From JAHDCJ01 sp039028895 (GTDB lineage: Bacteria > Bacteroidota > Bacteroidia > Chitinophagales > Saprospiraceae), in the NCBI GenBank assembly GCA_039028895.1, contig JBCCHF010000019.1, forward strand, positions 50,789-114,788: DNA of 64,000 nucleotides. The letters are read 5' to 3'. Made by a program: the position numbers and the translations under genes. Positions 17,701-25,121 of this stretch are shown one piece after another. Under the pieces are notes generated by a model that did not search any database, was not told the origin of the DNA, and worked only from the letters and a program-made list of their open reading frames with translations. Positions within the stretch are counted from its first letter, which is position 1. Each line of letters begins with the position of its first letter.

Positions 17701-18050
17701 CATCCATCTTATCGGATATTGAAATTCAGCATTCCAGGCATAATGGCTTAAAAATGATTAGTGGGGAAGGGCATTCCTTGTTTGATTTCCTAAGTGGAGA
17801 AGGGGGGATACATCTTTTCCATTTACCTCACCAAAATCCACTACCGATCAAGGTCAGGATTGTTGAAGTTGGCAAAGAAGATGAAGTCGAAGATTTGTTG
17901 AAAGTGATAAGAGTCTATGATGGCGACACCACATTGACCGATATCAGAACCGGCTTTACGAATGCTGCGAATATTACCACTAATGAGTTCAAACTGTTAA
18001 TTTTTGGAGGCCTGAAAGCTGTCCAACCAGGCTTATTGGTCAGTCATTAA
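14730..18050 (+). CDS. ClpA/ClpB-like double AAA+ ATPase with unusual N- and C-terminal domains
   Basis: Predicted protein-unfolding or remodelling ATPase, 1106 residues. Residues 1-230 are not a Clp N-domain and I do not recognise them. D1 (about 230-480) has IIVGPEGVGKRSI as Walker A near 250 and the ClpA-like LSDVLKPYLEKRQIQVVLIAT, but its Walker B reads KIIIDNV near 328 with Asn in place of the catalytic Glu, so D1 probably binds but hydrolyses ATP poorly. There is no ClpB middle domain. D2 (about 490-780) is canonical: FIGPTGVGKTQAAKVL, RFDMNEYIDEYSIQRLIG, GIILFDEIEKAHPKVHDLL, TIIMTSNVG, EKRFRPEFVNRID arginine finger and GGRALKRQIERDL sensor 2. The last 300 residues are unassigned. No IGF/L-type ClpP-binding loop was noticed. 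Divergent from the RNA-repair operon. Confidence 0.85.
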   Translation: MSYITINFPVLVQQVEADGKPAYSLRPLFQSYPSTRHRRFERALNQLQKEIRRYFKGFTVDRDNIDELLWFMFNPRIKFNTFTMSFVAGKNYVSGQFTVVYFVLKDKCFVFLPAFDNHFFIATPDKKGKYAIRKEAETVIQAILRKEKKEYGEKVDIHEKMATKGEFVTNLKFSLKINHAKFPFESSALDSFFASLSGNFAFDGSVEIEKVGYNLNDLYPSELGRAYYREELVERVSSIIYQAENTPVIIVGPEGVGKRSIMQEAVFRYRERNSDTKYKNLEKVWLIDPTRVIAGMSIVGMWQKRFEAILKHVRERRKGADGKTDKIIIDNVVAMLRIGKSAQNDMTLSDVLKPYLEKRQIQVVLIATPQEWKILQEKDRRFSDLFQVIRVEEPDVKTAVQMVVEQRKLLELEHDCQISTMGIVQLFNIHRNYLKRSALPGSVMKILRQLAVKYKGELVDAYQVKAEFEDFSGLNKEIFDETYKFEKDEVRQRISKKLIGQPQAVGCLADTIHLIKSKLNDPEKPLGSFLFIGPTGVGKTQAAKVLCNYLMGDEDHLLRFDMNEYIDEYSIQRLIGDYYNPEGQLTGRVRYQPFGIILFDEIEKAHPKVHDLLLQVLDDGRLTDSLGRTVDFSNTTIIMTSNVGARDASMRLGFRQNAEDEGAIYRKAVEKRFRPEFVNRIDRIVIFNPLGFEHILNIAKLQINELLSRDGFVRRTTILNISDDALEWVAKRGFDAKMGGRALKRQIERDLTSLSADQLIKTFSDRPIIFDITLKDDQLHPAITPLDFVQSLGLDWIPTIPNEKSGRKFYSRMLREVESLERKISGKGNDLSTSSEMVIKTDESGNLDWQYFWFKDQLSEFKENIRRKILGFGHQVLEEAPVIALRLKRAKTSSTIQKNLSSGSKLDRHIIKDKLFQQEGLEEIRDMYRYGQAQFDKMQSQYLSDILDFNFLNLFSRGFLEQKSQKIEIHFESCITNLGDKQIKFLMDLYASILSDIEIQHSRHNGLKMISGEGHSLFDFLSGEGGIHLFHLPHQNPLPIKVRIVEVGKEDEVEDLLKVIRVYDGDTTLTDIRTGFTNAANITTNEFKLLIFGGLKAVQPGLLVSH

Positions 18051-18053
18051 AGC

Positions 18054-20675
18054 TTAACGGATGATGGTTACGTCACCCGCCTCAGCAAACACCAGGGTCT
18101 CACCCCTGAGGTTATAGGAATAATTGAGCATCCAGACGTAAACGCCGATCTGCATTTTTCTTCCCCGGAAGTATCCATCCCATTTTGCATCAGGATCAGT
18201 TGACGCAAAGAGCAATTCTCCCCAACGATCAAAAACTTTTAGTTCGTACGTTAAAAAATCACACTGGAAAGCGTCAGGAAAAAAGGTGTCATTAATCCCG
18301 TCAAAATTTGGCGTAAAGGCATTCGGTACCGCCACAAAACAGGGCACACAGCTGAAAAAATCGAGTGTGAATTCGTCACTCTCAGAACCACACTCATTCG
18401 AGACGGTCAATGTATAGGTGCCGGGTGTGTTAGCAATAAAGAAAGGCGCAGTACTGCCGTCTTGCCATTCGTAATCCAGATCACCATCTGGCCCCATTAA
18501 CAAAATGGATTCGGTGTTACAGATCGTCGTGTCATTGGGAAGAGAAAATGGATCAGGACTTGGAATAACTCCAACCGTAATTTCGTCTGATTCGCTTCCA
18601 CAAACATTAGTGACGGTCACAGCATAAGTGCCAGATTCCGTGACTGAAAAAGTGGATTCAGTCGAACCGTCTTGCCATTCATAAGCTACATTTGGTTGTG
18701 TAGCATCTAATATGAAAGCTTTCCCTTCGCAAAAACTTTGATCTTCTCCCAAATCAAATGGTAACGGATTGTTAACCATAATAATGGAAGTTTCGCCTGA
18801 ACTAAGTCCTATACATTCGCTATCCTCAATTGAAACGAGGGAATATATGCCAGGAACATCAGTTGTGATAATGAATGGCGACGCGGATGTTGTGATTGCA
18901 GGTTGGACGACGCCATCAATAGCATATTCAAAAGTCCAATCAGGTGTACCTTCAAATTCAAAGACCAGATCGACAGGGACTGGACCATCGATACAAACTT
19001 GTCCACCTCCATCAATATTAACTGTGGCCGGGCAGCAACCAAAAGATCCTTCAATCGAATCGAAACAACCTGCAGGACCACTGACTTCGATCATAAAATC
19101 AGTATTACTGGGAATAAATTCTGAAGTGAACAGGTTACCTGAAAGTGTACCATTTATACCGGTTACTTGTAAATTTCCTGTATTACCACCGCTGATGGTG
19201 AATTGAATATTATAACTGCTATTCGTATCATCGCACTCAAAACTGACATTTTCAATGCTAATCTGGTCCAAAACTTCTACAGTCACGGAAGAAGGATCAG
19301 TACAGGTATTACCTAAGCCTGATGTTACGGTTAACGTGTACGTTGTGGTGACATCAGGAGTTGCCATCGGATTTGGACAATCTGTGCAGTCGAGTCCTGC
19401 CGCTGGAGACCATGAATAAGTTACACCAGGAGAAACGACCAGGTTGTCACAGCCTAACTGGACCGAGCCACCCGGACAGATACAGATATCATTGCCCGCA
19501 CAGGCAAAGCTGATACTGGTCGGTACAAAAAGCGTATTAAGATATAGCCGCTGCGTCTGAACAATGGCCTGTAACTGGATGATCGGTGAAGGAAAGCAGC
19601 CTCCGATAAATCCAGATGTGAATTCATGTCCACCCAGGTAAAACATATTACCTCCTGCAACAGCACCATTTACATCTGCGGCAAGTCCTACGATTTTATT
19701 CTGCTGGTTGCGCACACCTTCATAGGTTGAAGGCTTGAAGGCACTACCCGGAGAAAGCGAAAAACTACTGATGGTCCCAAAGATATCTGAAGCGAGATTG
19801 CCTTCAAACTGCATAAACGCCATATCGTTGTTATCATAGGAATAACTAAGGTTTTCACATCCCATGAATTCAAAGTCGACACCAGTGGTGGTCATAAATA
19901 AACCAGGATCTTCGAAGGTATCGATAGCTGAACATTGAGCAATAAAGTTACCTCCTGAATTCAGGAAATCATTCAGACTGGGAATATAACTTGGGTTAAG
20001 AATATCTTCAAGATGCGGTTGCGAAATGGTGGTAAAGCAACTGAAATCCTGGAAAAACTCAGCGCTGCCAATTTCGGTGAACGGAATATCGGCCTGGTTC
20101 AGGATCAGGGTATGTGCTGAAGCAAATCCACCATCATTAAGAACGGCTATCCTTGGCGGAAAATTAAGGACATAACGCACATCCATATCCGTATCTTCCA
20201 TTAATTCATACACGGCTACCTGGCGTCCAAACTGTTGGATGATTTGATTGACTTGCTGAAGGGTAGAGGTGCCTCCATTACAGGTTTCCGTTATCACGTT
20301 GTCAATATCAACAACAAAAGCACTTGAAAGGAACGTGTGAAACAAAGCTGATTGTGAAGTAGGAAATCGTCGCGCCGCCATGGCTGAAAAATCGACTTCA
20401 TCTTTGTCTTTGCCTGCACGGATGACCCATTTTACGGGAATGCCATTATCCAATAACTGGTAAACCAGCCCATATGCTGCGAGGTTGAATCCTTCGAAAG
20501 TGAGCCCTGTTGAAATTTCAGATTGAACAACCGATTGTTTGGCCTGATCCATGGGGATGATATAAGAGCCGGTTGCAATGGTTTGTAGATTAGGCACAGC
20601 AGGGGGGAGATCCTGTGCATAGGTTTGCTGAAAAAAGCAGCAAAATACTATTAAGGTGATTAAAATGTGTTTCAT
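18054..20675 (-). CDS. T9SS-exported surface protein with CHU_C (type B) sorting domain
   Basis: Secreted protein of 873 residues. Signal peptide MKHILITLIVFCCFFQQTYAQ. Residues about 22-390 form a domain I do not recognise, with segments such as FNLAAYGLVYQLLDNGIPVKW, RIAVLNDGGFASAH and FLNSGGNFIAQCSAIDTFED, suggestive of a globular alpha/beta fold. A cysteine-rich SPAAGLDCTDCPNPMATPD linker with an Ig/PKD-like module follows, and two similar modules share YEWQDGST and VCGSESDE/ECGSESDE sequence. The C terminus PNAFTPNFDGINDTFFP...LKVFDRWGELLFAS...YVWMLNYS is the gliding-motility-associated CHU_C domain, a type B T9SS signal. The gene ends 3 bp from the convergent AAA+ gene. Likely cell-surface attached; the specific activity is unknown. 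Confidence 0.88.
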   Translation of the reverse strand: MKHILITLIVFCCFFQQTYAQDLPPAVPNLQTIATGSYIIPMDQAKQSVVQSEISTGLTFEGFNLAAYGLVYQLLDNGIPVKWVIRAGKDKDEVDFSAMAARRFPTSQSALFHTFLSSAFVVDIDNVITETCNGGTSTLQQVNQIIQQFGRQVAVYELMEDTDMDVRYVLNFPPRIAVLNDGGFASAHTLILNQADIPFTEIGSAEFFQDFSCFTTISQPHLEDILNPSYIPSLNDFLNSGGNFIAQCSAIDTFEDPGLFMTTTGVDFEFMGCENLSYSYDNNDMAFMQFEGNLASDIFGTISSFSLSPGSAFKPSTYEGVRNQQNKIVGLAADVNGAVAGGNMFYLGGHEFTSGFIGGCFPSPIIQLQAIVQTQRLYLNTLFVPTSISFACAGNDICICPGGSVQLGCDNLVVSPGVTYSWSPAAGLDCTDCPNPMATPDVTTTYTLTVTSGLGNTCTDPSSVTVEVLDQISIENVSFECDDTNSSYNIQFTISGGNTGNLQVTGINGTLSGNLFTSEFIPSNTDFMIEVSGPAGCFDSIEGSFGCCPATVNIDGGGQVCIDGPVPVDLVFEFEGTPDWTFEYAIDGVVQPAITTSASPFIITTDVPGIYSLVSIEDSECIGLSSGETSIIMVNNPLPFDLGEDQSFCEGKAFILDATQPNVAYEWQDGSTESTFSVTESGTYAVTVTNVCGSESDEITVGVIPSPDPFSLPNDTTICNTESILLMGPDGDLDYEWQDGSTAPFFIANTPGTYTLTVSNECGSESDEFTLDFFSCVPCFVAVPNAFTPNFDGINDTFFPDAFQCDFLTYELKVFDRWGELLFASTDPDAKWDGYFRGRKMQIGVYVWMLNYSYNLRGETLVFAEAGDVTIIR

Positions 20676-20826
20676 GCCCCTGGTTTGAAGTTGATCTTCT
20701 TCAGTCCTTATAACTATTGCCTTACTTTAAAAGTTTAGGTTTACAATAGGATTATTAAGGACGTCTTAATTTAAGAACGGATTTACCGCATCTTTTGTAT
20801 CAATTTCGTTCAGGAATTTTGAAATT

Positions 20827-21333
20827 TCAATTAAAATTTACAAGTCTTTGATATTCGTTTAACGAAAAAGGGTAAGCATGTCGTTCATCCGGTTCATGTC
20901 GCACTGACTTTACCAAGGCCCATTCTTCCCAGTTTATTTCCGGAAAAAAGGTGTCGCCTTCAAAATGATGGTGGACAATCGTTAGGTACATATAATTGGC
21001 CTTTGACAGGGTTTGCTCGAAGATTTTCCCGCCTCCAAGGATGAAATATTCTTCGTAACCTGAGAGCAGTTCCATAGCATCTTCAATATTATGAACTACC
21101 CTGACATTGTCTGGTACATTATCAATCGTCCTAGAAGTAATAACGACTTTGAGTTTCTCGCTACTGATCATGTCTTCTGATTCGTAACTCGTTCTACCCA
21201 TCATGCAGGGCTTACCTGCTGTTATTTTATGAAAGTTTTCCCAGTCCAGGGGAAGTGTCCACACAAGTTTGTTATTGGCACCCAGAACGCGGTTTTCGCT
21301 CATAGCCGCCATTATCGATATTTTCTGTTTCAA
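20827..21333 (-). CDS. folA: Dihydrofolate reductase
   Basis: NADPH-dependent reduction of dihydrofolate to tetrahydrofolate in the cytoplasm. The 168-residue protein has the DHFR landmarks in order: ISIMAAMSENRVLGANNKL (strand A and Met20 loop), LPLDWENFHKIT with the active-site acidic residue, KPCMMGRTSYES, LKVVITSR, and EEYFILGGGKIFEQTL with the GG(G) NADPH motif, ending in DTFFPEINWEEW. The start is TTG at 21333, because the ATG seven codons in would cut the first strand. TTG overlaps the TGA stop of the upstream hydrolase gene (TTGA), implying translational coupling. No thymidylate synthase gene is adjacent. Confidence 0.95.
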   Translation of the reverse strand: MKQKISIMAAMSENRVLGANNKLVWTLPLDWENFHKITAGKPCMMGRTSYESEDMISSEKLKVVITSRTIDNVPDNVRVVHNIEDAMELLSGYEEYFILGGGKIFEQTLSKANYMYLTIVHHHFEGDTFFPEINWEEWALVKSVRHEPDERHAYPFSLNEYQRLVNFN

Positions 21334-22166
21334 TTGAGTCGTTCTTTTAAAAATGCCAATGCCAGGTCGTTGGCCTGCTGTGTTGCTTCGCTATTAAAAT
21401 TATCACCTGAAGGATTGGCAAAGGCATGACCGGCTTTGAAGCTATGAGACTCCAGGTTTTTGCCAGTTGCTGCCATCAGGTTCTTGAATTCCTGTTCCAC
21501 TTTAGGGGTGATCCAACCATCTTCAGAGGCGAAAATGCCAAGGACATCTGCTTTGAGCGGGGCAATTTTCCTGGCATCCTTTTCAGGCATGCCGTAATAT
21601 AATACACACCCTGCTCCCTTATCACCTGCCATAATGCTGGCCTGTAGAGACCATCCTCCTCCAAAACACCAGCCGATGGTACCAATATTGGCATCACTTC
21701 CAGTTTTGTCAATAGCACCCTGGATGATTTCAGCACACCGTTCTGGCTTTACACTCTGCATGAATTTTCCGGCTTCTTCTCGGTTTGCTGTAGATTTACC
21801 GTCATAGAGGTCCAGTGCCATCACATGTACAGTTTCACCTAAAGCCTTGAACAGGCGGTCACTCTCTTCCTTGATATTGTCGTTGAGTCCCCACCATTCA
21901 TGAATAACAAACAGAAAATTATCAGATGGTCCGGCTGGAGAAATGGCATAGGCTGATGCTGACTCCCCGGCAGTCTCTATGGTCACTTTGCTCCCAATAA
22001 ATTTGCTGTTATCAACTTCCTTGGGGGTATCATGAGCTTCTTTAAACTTTTCGTCATCTGCAAATTCAGCCATTTGGTCTTTGTCGTTGCCATCTGATTT
22101 CTGATTACATGAGACAAAAAATGAGGAAAGGCAAATTGCAAATAATAGGTACAGTGCATGTTTCAT
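21330..22166 (-). CDS. Dienelactone hydrolase family lipoprotein
   Basis: Predicted alpha/beta hydrolase anchored as a lipoprotein: MKHALYLLFAICLSSFFVSC has a lipobox ending at Cys20. After a charged linker the dienelactone hydrolase fold begins, with FVIHEWWGLNDNI (oxyanion region), IGTIGWCFGGGWSL carrying nucleophile Cys167 in G-x-C-x-G-G, FASEDGWIT with Asp216, and KAGHAFANP with His247. The Cys-Asp-His triad is that of the family. Lipoprotein attachment is less usual for the family, whose best-known members are cytoplasmic, and suggests periplasmic or surface ester/lactone hydrolysis. Substrate unknown. It is transcribed ahead of, and overlaps, the dihydrofolate reductase gene. Confidence 0.9.
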   Translation of the reverse strand: MKHALYLLFAICLSSFFVSCNQKSDGNDKDQMAEFADDEKFKEAHDTPKEVDNSKFIGSKVTIETAGESASAYAISPAGPSDNFLFVIHEWWGLNDNIKEESDRLFKALGETVHVMALDLYDGKSTANREEAGKFMQSVKPERCAEIIQGAIDKTGSDANIGTIGWCFGGGWSLQASIMAGDKGAGCVLYYGMPEKDARKIAPLKADVLGIFASEDGWITPKVEQEFKNLMAATGKNLESHSFKAGHAFANPSGDNFNSEATQQANDLALAFLKERLN

Positions 22167-22255
22167 AACAATAAAGTTTGTGGGTTAAAATTCAGATTCA
22201 ATTGTGATATTATTCCAAGTTGCAACTAACTTAAAATAATTTTCCCACAACCAAT

Positions 22256-22263
22256 TATATTTG
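22256..22263 (+). promoter_or_regulatory. Bacteroidota -7 promoter element (TATATTTG) before ctlX
   Basis: Exact match to the TAnnTTTG -7 consensus, 20 bases before the ATG of the citrulline hydrolase gene. No clear TTG -33 element lies at the usual distance, so support is the -7 box and its position. Confidence 0.4.
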
Positions 22264-22282
22264 CCTTCAAAATCGGCATTTT

Positions 22283-23212
22283 ATGAAAAGAGTTCAATTA
22301 ACGGATACCATTTTGATGATCAGGCCAGCCAATTTCGGGTTTAACCCGGAGACCGCAGAAAGCAATGCATTCCAGAAATCTTCGATAGATAATAGTGAAG
22401 CTTCTGTTGAAGAACTTGCAAAAAGTGAATTTGATCTTTTTGTCAATAAACTAAGGGACAAAGGGGTAAATGTAATTGTTGTTGAAGACACTGCCGATCC
22501 TGTAAAGCCGGATGCTGTTTTCCCAAATAACTGGATCTCTTTTCACCAGGAAGGAACAGTAATTACATATCCAATGCTTGCTCCTACTAGGAGGAAAGAA
22601 CGCCGACCTGAACTGATCGATGAATTGGCAGATGCCTTCAAAATAGAAAGCCGCTTGGACTTGAGTAGTTACGAAGATGAAGGCAAGATTTTGGAAGGAA
22701 CTGGCAGTATGGTTTTCGACAGGGTGAATAAAGTAGTCTATGCTTGTCTGAGCGCACGAACCAGCAACGAACTCCTTGATATATATTGCGAATGGATGGA
22801 TTATGAAAAAGTGGTATTCAGCGCCGTCGATGAGAAAGGAAAGGATATTTATCATACCAATGTGATGATGTCCATGGGAGAGGAGTTTGTGGTCATTTGC
22901 ATGGATAGTATCAAGGATGAAATCGAGCACCATGCCGTACGCCAAAAATTTCGGGAAACCGGAAAAACTATTGTGGAAATCACCTATGAGCAGATGAACA
23001 AGTTTGCGGGCAATATGCTCCAGGTTACAACAAAATACGGTCACCCGTTATTGGTGATGTCTCAACAGGCTTATGACTCTCTTGATAACAAAGCGCTTAA
23101 CCAATTGCTTGGTTTCACAGAGATATTGTCGAGCCCAATCGATACCATTGAAACCCTTGGCGGCGGCAGCGCACGTTGTATGATGGCCGAAGTATTCCTT
23201 TCCCGACTTTAA
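22283..23212 (+). CDS. ctlX: Citrulline hydrolase / arginine deiminase-related amidinotransferase family
   Basis: Guanidino-group-modifying enzyme fold of the CtlX type, which converts citrulline to ornithine, ammonia and carbon dioxide; the reaction is assigned by family. 309 residues, cytoplasmic. Motifs: TILMIRPANFGFNPETAESN at the N terminus, PDAVFPNNWISFH (substrate Asp region), EGTGSMVFDR, the His-containing HTNVMMSMGEEFVVI, and GGGSARCMMAEVFL with the expected catalytic Cys299 near the C terminus. These give the Cys-His-acidic set of the superfamily. It stands alone between convergent and divergent neighbours with no urea-cycle or arginine genes. A dimethylarginine-type hydrolase is the main alternative, but overall sequence features fit CtlX better. 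Confidence 0.88.
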   Translation: MKRVQLTDTILMIRPANFGFNPETAESNAFQKSSIDNSEASVEELAKSEFDLFVNKLRDKGVNVIVVEDTADPVKPDAVFPNNWISFHQEGTVITYPMLAPTRRKERRPELIDELADAFKIESRLDLSSYEDEGKILEGTGSMVFDRVNKVVYACLSARTSNELLDIYCEWMDYEKVVFSAVDEKGKDIYHTNVMMSMGEEFVVICMDSIKDEIEHHAVRQKFRETGKTIVEITYEQMNKFAGNMLQVTTKYGHPLLVMSQQAYDSLDNKALNQLLGFTEILSSPIDTIETLGGGSARCMMAEVFLSRL

Positions 23213-23225
23213 AAGCATTAACTTG

Positions 23226-25010
23226 TTATTCTGAGATAATCAATTTTTTCGTTCCGATTTGTCCATTGGCATCAATGCTTAGCAAATAAACACCTTGTTT
23301 GACATCCATCCCAAGTTGTAGTTGATCAATACCTGACGGGATATGCTGAGACTGGATTAATCGGCCTGTGACATCAGAAACCATAAGGACAGTATTTTCA
23401 GGGGTCCGCTCCCCGAAATTGATTTTAATATTACCAGAAGTCGGATTAGGAAAGATTGAGAAGTCGATAGTTTCTACAATATTTGATAAACTGGTTACCA
23501 CTTCTGGTCGCCAGGGGTATTTAAACGCGCGATATGAATAACCAAACCCTCCCCCCTGCAAAGTAGTCAACTGGAAAACAATATTGTCATTTTGGTCATA
23601 TTCAGCGGCAATAAAGGTGCCTGAGGCGTCAGGACGACCCCATCCTATGAACAGGTTGCCATTTGGCAGGGATTGAGCATTTCCCGTTCTGATACTTGGC
23701 ACTCCGATAGGGGAGACAATTTCCCTGACTAGGGTCGCCGTCAGATTGACCTCATCAAGTTCGTATTCGACAACACGAGTTTCAGGAGCCTGGTGGAAAT
23801 AGCCATTATCAAAAAGAGTAAGGTTCCCATTTGGCCTGAGGCGGGCATCATGCTGAGCGGTAAACCCATAAGGGAAATCATCGATAAAGGTAAACTGGTT
23901 ATTTTTTCCGCCCATTCTCCAGATGATATCTCCAGTGGTTCGGCTGATTTTTGTAACCTCGTTCATATTCCTGTTGGAAATTATCAAGTCTCCATTGGGG
24001 TCAATTTCGATGGAATTGCAATGGACATAAGATACATTTTGTGCAGTGAAATTGATGGAATCTGTGCCATTATGGACAGCATCCATAATATCGAAATGGT
24101 CCCAGCTCCGCCACTCGAACAATACATTATTATTTGGGTCAACCTCCTGGATGACGACACCAGTGACATTTGCCTGAGGATTTCCACCCGGTACTAATTG
24201 ACTCATGTCGATAATTTCCTGGTCATAGCTGATCCCGTAAAAACTGCCATTGGATTTCAGGATAAGCTCATGCGTATCTGTGGTGAGTCCATTTTGCATT
24301 TGGAGGGTATCGACGAACTGATAAGCAGAATCCATTACAAGGAATTTGGGGGGTCCTGACACCTGGGCAAAGGTGAGTAGCCCTTGTTGCATTTGGAGAT
24401 TGGTAATAAACCCGTTGAGGTTGTTATTTACATATTCCGGAAAGCCATCTTCTTTAAGAATAATCAAATCGTATGAGGAGGAAGTGGGCGTGATGAAGAT
24501 TTCCGCATCATAAGTAGCTCCCGGGATCTGAATATCAATGACGGGGAATCCTGGAGGTAAAGAATCTGTGTCTTTTTCTTGTGTTGCAAAAACCTCTTTG
24601 TTGGACCAGTCGAAATCAGAGACATATTTCTTTGAAGCAGAGATGGAGAAATGGTAGTCGAATGTTCCTATTGGATTGAGATCAAAGCCGCGAAACGAGG
24701 TGTCAAAAATAACCTCTATCTCTTCTCCGGGAAGGAACGGCTGGTCAAAGTCGAAAACTATCGTCCTTGAATTTTCGACCAAAGTGGCCTTAAAATCGTG
24801 AGACCCAGAAACGGAACCGATTACCTTTGTCGACTCCAGTTTGTTGATGTCTTGCTGAGATAGAGAATACCCTGGCCGAATAATGATATCCGTGTTTTTG
24901 GAATGTAATGCCGTCCCAGGAATCGGGAAGAGGTACTCAAATTTTGAGTCTGAAGCGAAAGTTCCCCAAGCAATCATGAGTAAAAAAGTCAATACAATCC
25001 CTTGCTTCAT
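23226..25010 (-). CDS. Secreted arylsulfotransferase-like protein with T9SS type A sorting domain
   Basis: 594 residues with signal peptide MKQGIVLTFLLMIAWGTFAS. The central part is the beta-propeller of arylsulfotransferase (ASST) family proteins: YVHCNSIEIDPNGDLIISNR, TKISRTTGDIIWRMGGK, GFTAQHDARLRPNGNLTLFDN, and SLPNGNLFIGWGR. These His/Asn-rich blade motifs (HCNS, QHDA, DNG) are where family members hold active-site residues; sulfotransfer is family knowledge, not shown here. An N-terminal beta-domain (SLSQQDINKLESTKVIGSV...) precedes it. The C terminus FPNPTSGNIKINFG...GVYLLSIDANGQIGTKKLII is a type A T9SS sorting domain, so the product probably ends on the cell surface or outside. A TACCTTTG element lies upstream. 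Confidence 0.87.
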   Translation of the reverse strand: MKQGIVLTFLLMIAWGTFASDSKFEYLFPIPGTALHSKNTDIIIRPGYSLSQQDINKLESTKVIGSVSGSHDFKATLVENSRTIVFDFDQPFLPGEEIEVIFDTSFRGFDLNPIGTFDYHFSISASKKYVSDFDWSNKEVFATQEKDTDSLPPGFPVIDIQIPGATYDAEIFITPTSSSYDLIILKEDGFPEYVNNNLNGFITNLQMQQGLLTFAQVSGPPKFLVMDSAYQFVDTLQMQNGLTTDTHELILKSNGSFYGISYDQEIIDMSQLVPGGNPQANVTGVVIQEVDPNNNVLFEWRSWDHFDIMDAVHNGTDSINFTAQNVSYVHCNSIEIDPNGDLIISNRNMNEVTKISRTTGDIIWRMGGKNNQFTFIDDFPYGFTAQHDARLRPNGNLTLFDNGYFHQAPETRVVEYELDEVNLTATLVREIVSPIGVPSIRTGNAQSLPNGNLFIGWGRPDASGTFIAAEYDQNDNIVFQLTTLQGGGFGYSYRAFKYPWRPEVVTSLSNIVETIDFSIFPNPTSGNIKINFGERTPENTVLMVSDVTGRLIQSQHIPSGIDQLQLGMDVKQGVYLLSIDANGQIGTKKLIISE

Positions 25011-25045
25011 AAGTAGTTATATTAATCTGCTGGGAGGGGAACAAT

Positions 25046-25053
25046 CAAAGGTA
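25046..25053 (-). promoter_or_regulatory. Bacteroidota -7 promoter element (TACCTTTG)
   Basis: Minus-strand exact match to TAnnTTTG, 35 bases before the start of the arylsulfotransferase-like gene. No TTG -33 element is visible at the expected spacing. Confidence 0.4.
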
Positions 25054-25121
25054 GTGATAAATAAAAATCTTATGTTAAATAAAGCCTATTCTGTCAAAAT
25101 GAAGACTAAAAAGGAGGGTGG

